DNA from: Aplysia californica
Lineage: Eukaryota > Mollusca > Gastropoda > Aplysiida > Aplysiidae
Length of the DNA: 64,000 nucleotides
Assembly: GCF_000002075.1 (NCBI RefSeq)
Contig: NW_004797345.1
Coordinates: forward strand, 603,356-667,355
Reading direction: 5' to 3'
Position numbers and translations under genes: made by a program. The stretch's first letter is position 1; the number at the start of each line of letters is the position of its first letter. Positions 57,806-64,000 of the stretch are shown here, one piece after another. The notes under the pieces were generated by a model that was given only the letters and a program-made list of their open reading frames with translations, was not told the origin of the DNA and made no database searches.

Positions 57806-59532
57806 ATGGCCGGTGATTTCGTTCCCGAGTCTGAGCTGAATCTCAAGGGCTGGCAAAGATACTTCAACACTTACACACTGAGAGGGAGATTCAATGTAAG
57901 TTATTGGACACTTTTATTTTATGTTGATGATGTTTTTAATTTAGGAGCAGCACCTGTTTCCTTCTGGGTAGAAGAGTCACCCACTACAGAGGCAGCACAT
58001 GTGCCAGTCACATTGCTGATTATGATGAGGTGGGCTGTTGGCTTCAATGTTTTGCGTGAATAGAAAGCTGCCTTTCTACTGTCCTCACTCTTAATAGTAT
58101 CGAATTGGAGTGACTTCCTTTTCAACAATTTACCACTGCAAGTTGAGATTGTGAGTGATTTATATCACATTTATATATATATATAGGATGTTGGCAGCTG
58201 TCCCACATATTGACTCAGCAAGCTAGGGATCGTTTCATGCAGAAAGCCCAAAGGCCATCTCATCAAGTTTTGGATGAAAGGAAATAGCTCATTATAGTTT
58301 GATTGTCATCTAGTCATGTTAGAATCATTTCCCTGAAGATGGGCAGTCAGTGCTATGTAACAAAAGACTATATTAAAACCTTGTTATACTGCCAGCCCTG
58401 CTATATATATGGCGAACTTCATGTTCATCCCAAGTTTGTTGGTATAACGCTGTTTGACTCTACCTTATGTGTAAACACTGGGTATTTATTAACCCACACA
58501 ATACCATAACAGCCGCTTCCGTTTCATAAGCCTAGTACCATTACGGCCAAGACCAGCCGGCGCTAGTGGCTTCTAGGGAAGTGTACACACTTGGTAGTCA
58601 TCGTATTTAATTTCACCTGCAGTTTTACAAATTGGAAAAATGATATCATTCTTTACTTGAGAGCAGCAGGGACATAACTCTGGAAATTTTAGTTTCAATT
58701 CAATATATTATGTAAACAAAGTGCAGTTCAAACTGGTGACGCAAGCTATGGTCAAGGGTTCTTCGCAAGCAGCCCACATGGTGTTCAGACTGATAGGTGA
58801 ACTTTTGGATAATTTTAGTGAAAATATCTGTACTGGTGGAGAAAACCCACAGAATGGTAGCAATGGAAGTGTGAAAGTGACATTGATGATGATCTACTTG
58901 TGCCTTTGGAGGGTGATTCAGACAATGAGAATGAGGTCGTTGAAGAGCATATGACTACGACTATGACTCAGCTGATTTTATCTTCAATTATGAAATACAG
59001 TCAACACACATAGTAAAAAAGCAATTTTTAAATTAAAATTTATTCATTTGTAAAGAACTTGTTTCAAGATTATTTTTTTAAATCAATGGATTGGTTATTT
59101 TATAATGATTTTTCAAAAATACCCACAACATCGCAAACATGGATTTATTCCCCTTTGCGTGGTCTTGGGCCATCTTGTTACTGGAAATCCAGTGGTACTG
59201 AGTGGGTTAAATTTTAAAATCTAGGAAGAGAAGGAATGGGGGGGGGGGGGGGGGGGGGGGGAGAGCTTTCTCATGTTGTTCCCATTTTCTTTTGTTTTCA
59301 AATTGCTTGGAATTGGGAGAAAAAGAAGCATATATTTAGCTGTTATTTTTAAAAAATCTTTAATGTTACTTCCTCAGACTTGGAATCCTTTTAATCATTT
59401 ATTTATAACATGGTGAAAATGTTTTTTTCCTCTTTTTTCCAGTGGGTTGCAGCAACATATGGATCAGTCTTTGGAACAGTTATATTATACAAGTTGCTCA
59501 AAGGGAAGCCCAAAGCTGTTGCTAGTAAATAG
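57806..59532 (+). CDS. ATP5MK: ATP synthase membrane subunit k (DAPIT/USMG5)
   Basis: Subunit k is a small inner-membrane component of mitochondrial F1Fo-ATP synthase, involved in stability and dimerisation of the complex. Coding exons are 57806-57895 (30 codons, donor GTAAGT) and 59443-59532 (29 codons plus TAG, acceptor TTTTTTCCAG). The protein is 59 residues; human is 58. The diagnostic segment is GWQRYFNTYTLRGRFN followed by WVAATYGSVFGTVILYKLLK (human GIKKYFNSYTLTGRMN and ATYGSIALIVLYFKLRSK). It contains one predicted transmembrane helix (about residues 33-50) and a basic tail (KGKPKAVASK). The ATG context is ACCATGG. The acceptor 23 bp upstream implies a non-coding first exon. The intron carries a TTAA-flanked element. 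It is divergent from PDCD11, its neighbour in human too. Confidence 0.95.
58493..59206 (+). mobile_element. Non-autonomous piggyBac-like element with transposase N-terminal remnant
   Basis: TTAA at 58489-58492 and 59207-59210 bracket 714 bp. The ends CCCACACAATACCAT and (read inward from the right) CCCACTCAGTACCAC match at about 12 of 15 positions. Inside, around 58880-58970 on the plus strand, the frame SDIDDDLLVPLEGDSDNENE has the acidic composition of piggyBac transposase N-termini. The catalytic part is missing. It lies in the ATP5MK coding intron. Confidence 0.7.
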
Positions 59533-59779
59533 GATGCCAGTTTCTTGTTTCAGCTGTGTGATGTACTTTTAGTAGTATGTTGTCTTTAAATGTGGGTGTG
59601 TAATTTGAGAGAGTATAACATGTTGAAGTGTCTTTATGATAAGTTTGAACAGATTTGTGTCCTTAGGCCAAAGGTTAGTTGTCCTCAACAAGGAAGTAAC
59701 CTTATAAAATTTCGTCACATTTTTGGTGAAAATTGTTTTGTACACTTATTATAAAAACAACCACCAGACAGAATGGAGT

Positions 59780-59785
59780 AATAAA
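59780..59785 (+). terminator. ATP5MK: ATP5MK polyadenylation signal
   Basis: AATAAA about 248 bp after the ATP5MK stop, followed by T/G-rich sequence (TTCTGATTTCTGTTTTC). No earlier AATAAA on the plus strand was seen in the 3' UTR. Confidence 0.65.
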
Positions 59786-62700
59786 CATCTACCCTGATCA
59801 TTTGCTTATATTCTGATTTCTGTTTTCTTTCTTTTTATAATTTTATTTTATGTTTGTGGACTATTAGATGTAGAGTGATGTTAGAGACAGAGGTGACCTG
59901 TTAGTGAAAATGGCACAATGCTCACTTCCTGAGAACATGGCACAATATGATCCATTTGTGGTTACAATTCCTGTTTTCCTTACTTTCCTGGCATAATATG
60001 GTATGTTGTGTAACCAAGATGTTGCTGCACAATATGATTTCTCTTATGTTCATCATCTTCAGTGTAGCTTTTTGTGAATAATCTGTAGCTGAAAGGACAG
60101 TAAAACCCTGAAAACATGAACTTCTCAGGGCGAGAACATTTCTTTGTGTTAAACAGATTTCATTTTAAGGGAAGTTGCGATGCATAGAATTAAGGGGGGG
60201 GGGGGGGATTTGAAATTTGTAGTTAGAGAAATCATGTGTTAAATGGCTACATGTGAAACAAAGTCTACAGTTGACTATGGATGAGTTGAAGTCATCAGTA
60301 GAGTGAACAATGATCTACTCAACCATTGGTTGTGCTCCCCTCACCATTTCAGTTAAGCACTGTGTAGGACTATTGTGTCGATCGTGCTCTACGTGGTAAA
60401 ATATCACTGGTATCAGAACTGATGGTATTAAAAAAAGATTCAGCCATTGCATGCCTGCTTGCAGCTGGAGGGTAAAAAAAAAAGAAAGCCGTTCAACTCA
60501 AGTAATAAATATATGGGGATTCAGTTGACATTTGAGTTTCCCCAACATAACCGTTTTACTTATTATGTTTTATTTTTATACATGTTACTTTATGTACAAG
60601 TAAAGAAGGAAAGGTGCTGGGACCGGAAAAAAAAAGATCAACTCGAGCTACGTCAAAACAAGTGCTGTCTTGTCCTATCTCCATTAAAAAAAATTTTATA
60701 GTGAAAATGTGAGTTCTTCTTAAGCTCACTCTTTGTTATGAACTATTTTCACTGTTTAAAAAAATGGAGATATGACAAGAAAGCACTGAGGTCGCGAAGT
60801 GTAGTTGACTGAATACAGTAGAACACGGCTATAGCGGGACTTTTGGTCTGAAATGAGAAAAGCTATGGTTACAAAATGCGTACAGCAGCTCACACACGCA
60901 CAGGCCAATGGATGCAAGCTATATTCGACGTGCCTTGCTTCAAGCCTTGGCCAGTCAGGAGTTATTTTTTAACACACTCATCAGTCAGGCCAGGGGATAT
61001 CGCCATTTTAGGTGGTTAGTTTACACAGTTGGCCTATGACGGAGCCCGATTTTCGATATTTAGAAAAATGTAGTTGACAAAAAATTCCCATCCTTCTTTG
61101 GCCTTTGTGATTATTCCACTGAGAAACAAAACAAATCTGCAGAAGTGCCGGAAGTGATATTTCACGAGGTGCATTTTGCTTTGAGAGTAAAGATCTAGAT
61201 CTAGGCCTTGTAATTTTTTGCATCTCTCAAGATTTATTGCTCCCTTCCAGTAGAGTGTAAAAATATAGTAGGCCAATGACTTTCAGTTGATGTCAATGCA
61301 CTGATCATTCTTTTCATCGAAAGGGGGCCCAGCTAGTATTATATTATATTAATGGTGAATTTGATGCTGATCACAAATTTGAAGTAAGAAAAGACCTTTA
61401 AGTATATAATTATAATACGCATCAAAAAAAAAAAAAAGCTTTTTACCCCACTAGTCAACTCTACCATTGGTTGGTGGTAGTTCAAGTTCAAACATTTGGC
61501 GTAGCCTAAATTTCTGGGCCTGCGCTTGCCTCATGAAATTTTGGCCACACTTGCAGTGTTTTTGTTTCTCTATACTATGGTTTTGGAGGTTCAGGTCTAG
61601 ATCCCTGCATGCATGGGGGCACTAACCTGAAGGCACAATTTAGATTTTAAATTAGGTGGGCTAGCTTGAGATGAGTGGGGTATGGTGGTATACTAGCAGA
61701 CAGACAAGAATTAATCGATAAAAAACCTCAATAAATTGGGATTGACCCCATGTCTTCCGCTGCAAAGACCCTTACTCCGTAATCGATTCGGGTGAGAAAA
61801 ACTAAAACGATTGATAAATTAAAAAAAATAACCATACCTGTAAATGTAAAGAGGAACATCTCTTCGATTTTAAATTCTGCCTACATATATATATATATGC
61901 GTTTCGGATGTGGAAAGTGTTTTAGTAGAGATACAGTCACCTCACATATCCGCCTCCTCCACCTGGCTACTGGACAATGAAACAACAGGCTTGTCTAGAC
62001 AAAGTAGATGTAAACCTATGTAATGAATTGTGTGCAGGTCTATGGAAATATGTTGCTGTTTGCTAAACCTTACATTGTGATGCACCCGAGATTCATTGTG
62101 GTCAATTGTAGTAAATTTATCCTTCGTTTGAGATGATTTTGGGAGGTTCCCGATTGTTGAGCTGTAGTTGTAAAAAAAACTCTTCAATCAACTAGCATGA
62201 TCATGGACACATTTAATTTATTCTTTCTTCTTTCTTTCAGCTCTTACTTTCAACTGATTTAACAAGGCAATTTATCTTCATATTAAATTAAATTAGATCT
62301 ACTTTCAATGTAGCCTAATGGGAACTATCAAAATCTGGCACAGAAGAAAATCCGGTGGCCTCCCAGATTTTAGTTTAACCTCTCCATTGTATTCTTTTTC
62401 ACACATCAACAGTACATTAGTCTCTGCCTAACCGCACGGTGCTCGGGAGGGCTCTTTAGTGTGTGTTTATACAGAGCATGCGTTTACATGAACCTGTGCA
62501 AAGGGAGGAAGGGACACCGTCATCTCATTGCCCTGATATTCTAGTGACCTCCTTTTGGGGTGGGGGGTCACTTTGGCAGATAATGTGACGACACATGGCT
62601 GTTTTGACTTTGTGGAGGATTCCCCAACTGCCGTTAAGAATACAAAGGTGTTGAATTGGGGGGAGGGGGTAGGGGGGGGGAGACAGGCTCAATGTAATGA

Positions 62701-64000
62701 TGTGCGCCATAAAATGTCGGGAACGGATAGCATAAGAAGAGGAATCTGTTGGTGATATTCATAGAGATGACTGCGCAGCCACGTGGCTTTGCAAGCGACC
62801 ACCCGCGACTGCAAATTCATGGACGACATCAGAATAATAGATCTCTACATTCAGAGAAACATTTGTGAGGCATCGTGGTGAAATCAAGTGCTCCTCAACC
62901 CCTAGTAAGTCCAATTTAAAAAACACTGTTATGTGTTGATTTTACGGAAAAATGTTGATAAAAAGCACTAAAAATGTAAATTGCCTGTTTCCAAGGACTC
63001 ATAAGCTATGGAGGTCACCAAACTTTGGTGGCCATTTTCTCGATAATTATACTTCTGAAACCAGGCGACCCCTCCTTCTTCAATCGCAAATATCTTGACT
63101 TCTATTTAAGGTAAATGGATATTTTTTTATCAAAAGAAAAGCAAATGAATAACCTTTAAGATAATACCAATAACTCCATATGCCCAAATATTGACGAGCA
63201 CCTGATTCCACCTCGTCACGACACATTTCTCTAGTGATTTGTTGAACAAGTACATTATAGGTTCTTCGAGCACAGCTGATTCGGCTTACTTAACTAATCT
63301 TTAATCCTATAGAGGCCTATCTAGTGTTTTACAGTATAGCATTCACGCGTATTGCGCATCATAGGCCTAGATCTAACTAAACATTACACGCAGTCAGAAA
63401 CCTTCTCTCAAAGATGCATTTCCAGTGACCAATCAAAACACATTTCAGTCCCTCCAACCCTACAACATTTCACCGACCAGTCGTAGACCTATGTGTTTGT
63501 GGAAAGTAGGGTGTGAAAACGAAGTCTGTCACTCTCTTTTTTTCAGCGTGAAGGGCAGTCTAACCAAAAATCACGTTGTCTTGGCTTGTCTTATGCAAGC
63601 TATGTAGGCAGCAGCGAAAATTTCCCCTTGTCAAGTTTTACCTGTCGGCGTGTTTCGTGGATTGGAGCGTGCACTTACAAGGAGTGACCGTGCATTTGTA
63701 CGTCTAAATTATGTGGCAAAAGTAAAAAAAACTTGTCATGGCGAAAGCGTGCGTTTGGGCGGAGCGTGCTTTTGTATGGCGTGCGTTTAGGAGGAGACTA
63801 CTGGACACACATTAACAGTCCACCAAATAACCAGTTTGAGAATTTGTCACATGAAATATTTATTGATAAAACAATAATATCACAGCTGAAAGGTGTTTTC
63901 TTTTAAAAGACAACTTCCATTAAATGTCTCAAAATGTTTGCTATAGAGACAACACAACTTGAGGAGCTTGAAAAATCATAGGAAGAATCATTATTGAAAG
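59786..64000. other. Intergenic DNA downstream of ATP5MK
   Basis: No exon with protein support. It contains a MITE (62861-63228), poly-G and poly-A runs, an isolated pogo-like end word (CAGTAGAACACGGCTATAGC near 60816) without a detected partner, and several short AGATCTAGATCTAG motifs. The short open frames have ordinary non-coding composition. Confidence 0.6.
62861..63228. mobile_element. MITE family M1, copy 2
   Basis: The ends ATTTGTGAGGCATCGTGGTG with AAATCAAGTGCTCCTCAA, and TTGACGAGCACCTGATTCCA with CCTCGTCACGACACATTT, form inverted repeats of about 38 bp. Internal CACCAAACTTTGGTGGCCAT and TTCTATTTAAGG match the copy at 47280-47735. Confidence 0.75.

Noticed and set aside
60813-60850. 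pogo/Tigger-like terminal word after TA
   Set aside because: No partner end could be located, so an element cannot be delimited.

Overview
The window is intron-rich, AT-rich animal DNA. Many tRNA-derived SINEs, MITEs, (GA)n tracts and AGATCT-rich satellite-like stretches lie between small exons. Repeat style and protein divergence suggest a lophotrochozoan, most likely a gastropod mollusc; this is inference, as no species-diagnostic marker is present. Two 100-N assembly gaps occur (42498-42597 and 56705-56804).

Three host genes can be supported. (1) 298-2143, plus strand: the last two exons of a small cysteine-rich protein with one VWC-like domain; its 5' end is probably outside the window or unresolved. 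(2) 8756-46848, minus strand: a nearly complete PDCD11/RRP5 ribosome-biogenesis gene. I placed 38 coding exons by splice sites, phase and family alignment; they give 1690 residues with 13 S1 repeats, a charged linker and a C-terminal HAT/TPR-like array. (3) 57806-59532, plus strand: ATP5MK (USMG5/DAPIT), a 59-residue subunit of mitochondrial ATP synthase in two coding exons. PDCD11 and ATP5MK are divergent neighbours, as they are in human, so this looks like a very old head-to-head pair. Candidate non-coding first exons of both genes sit about 230 bp apart near 52.86-53.20 kb.

Layout: 1-2.2 kb VWC gene; 2.2-8.7 kb intergenic with repeats and a piggyBac-like element; 8.7-46.9 kb PDCD11, its introns carrying SINEs, TTAA- and TA-flanked elements, an antisense LINE in the first coding intron and several tandem repeats; 47-54.2 kb a dense field of inverted repeats around the putative promoter, including a family with a GGGTGAGAATAG palindrome; 53.2-57.8 kb ATP5MK first intron with a decayed hAT transposase; 57.8-59.6 kb ATP5MK; 59.6-64 kb intergenic with a MITE.

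The main unusual observations are: tandem repeats in several PDCD11 introns that repeatedly copy the adjacent 5' splice site; the inverted-repeat field at the promoter, whose units carry YY1/ETS-like promoter motifs; a SINE nested in that repeat with visible target duplication; the absence of the last expected S1 repeat; and a chimeric duplicate of a PDCD11 exon abutting an assembly gap. I found no operon, CRISPR array, phage or prokaryotic feature, and no complete new gene system.
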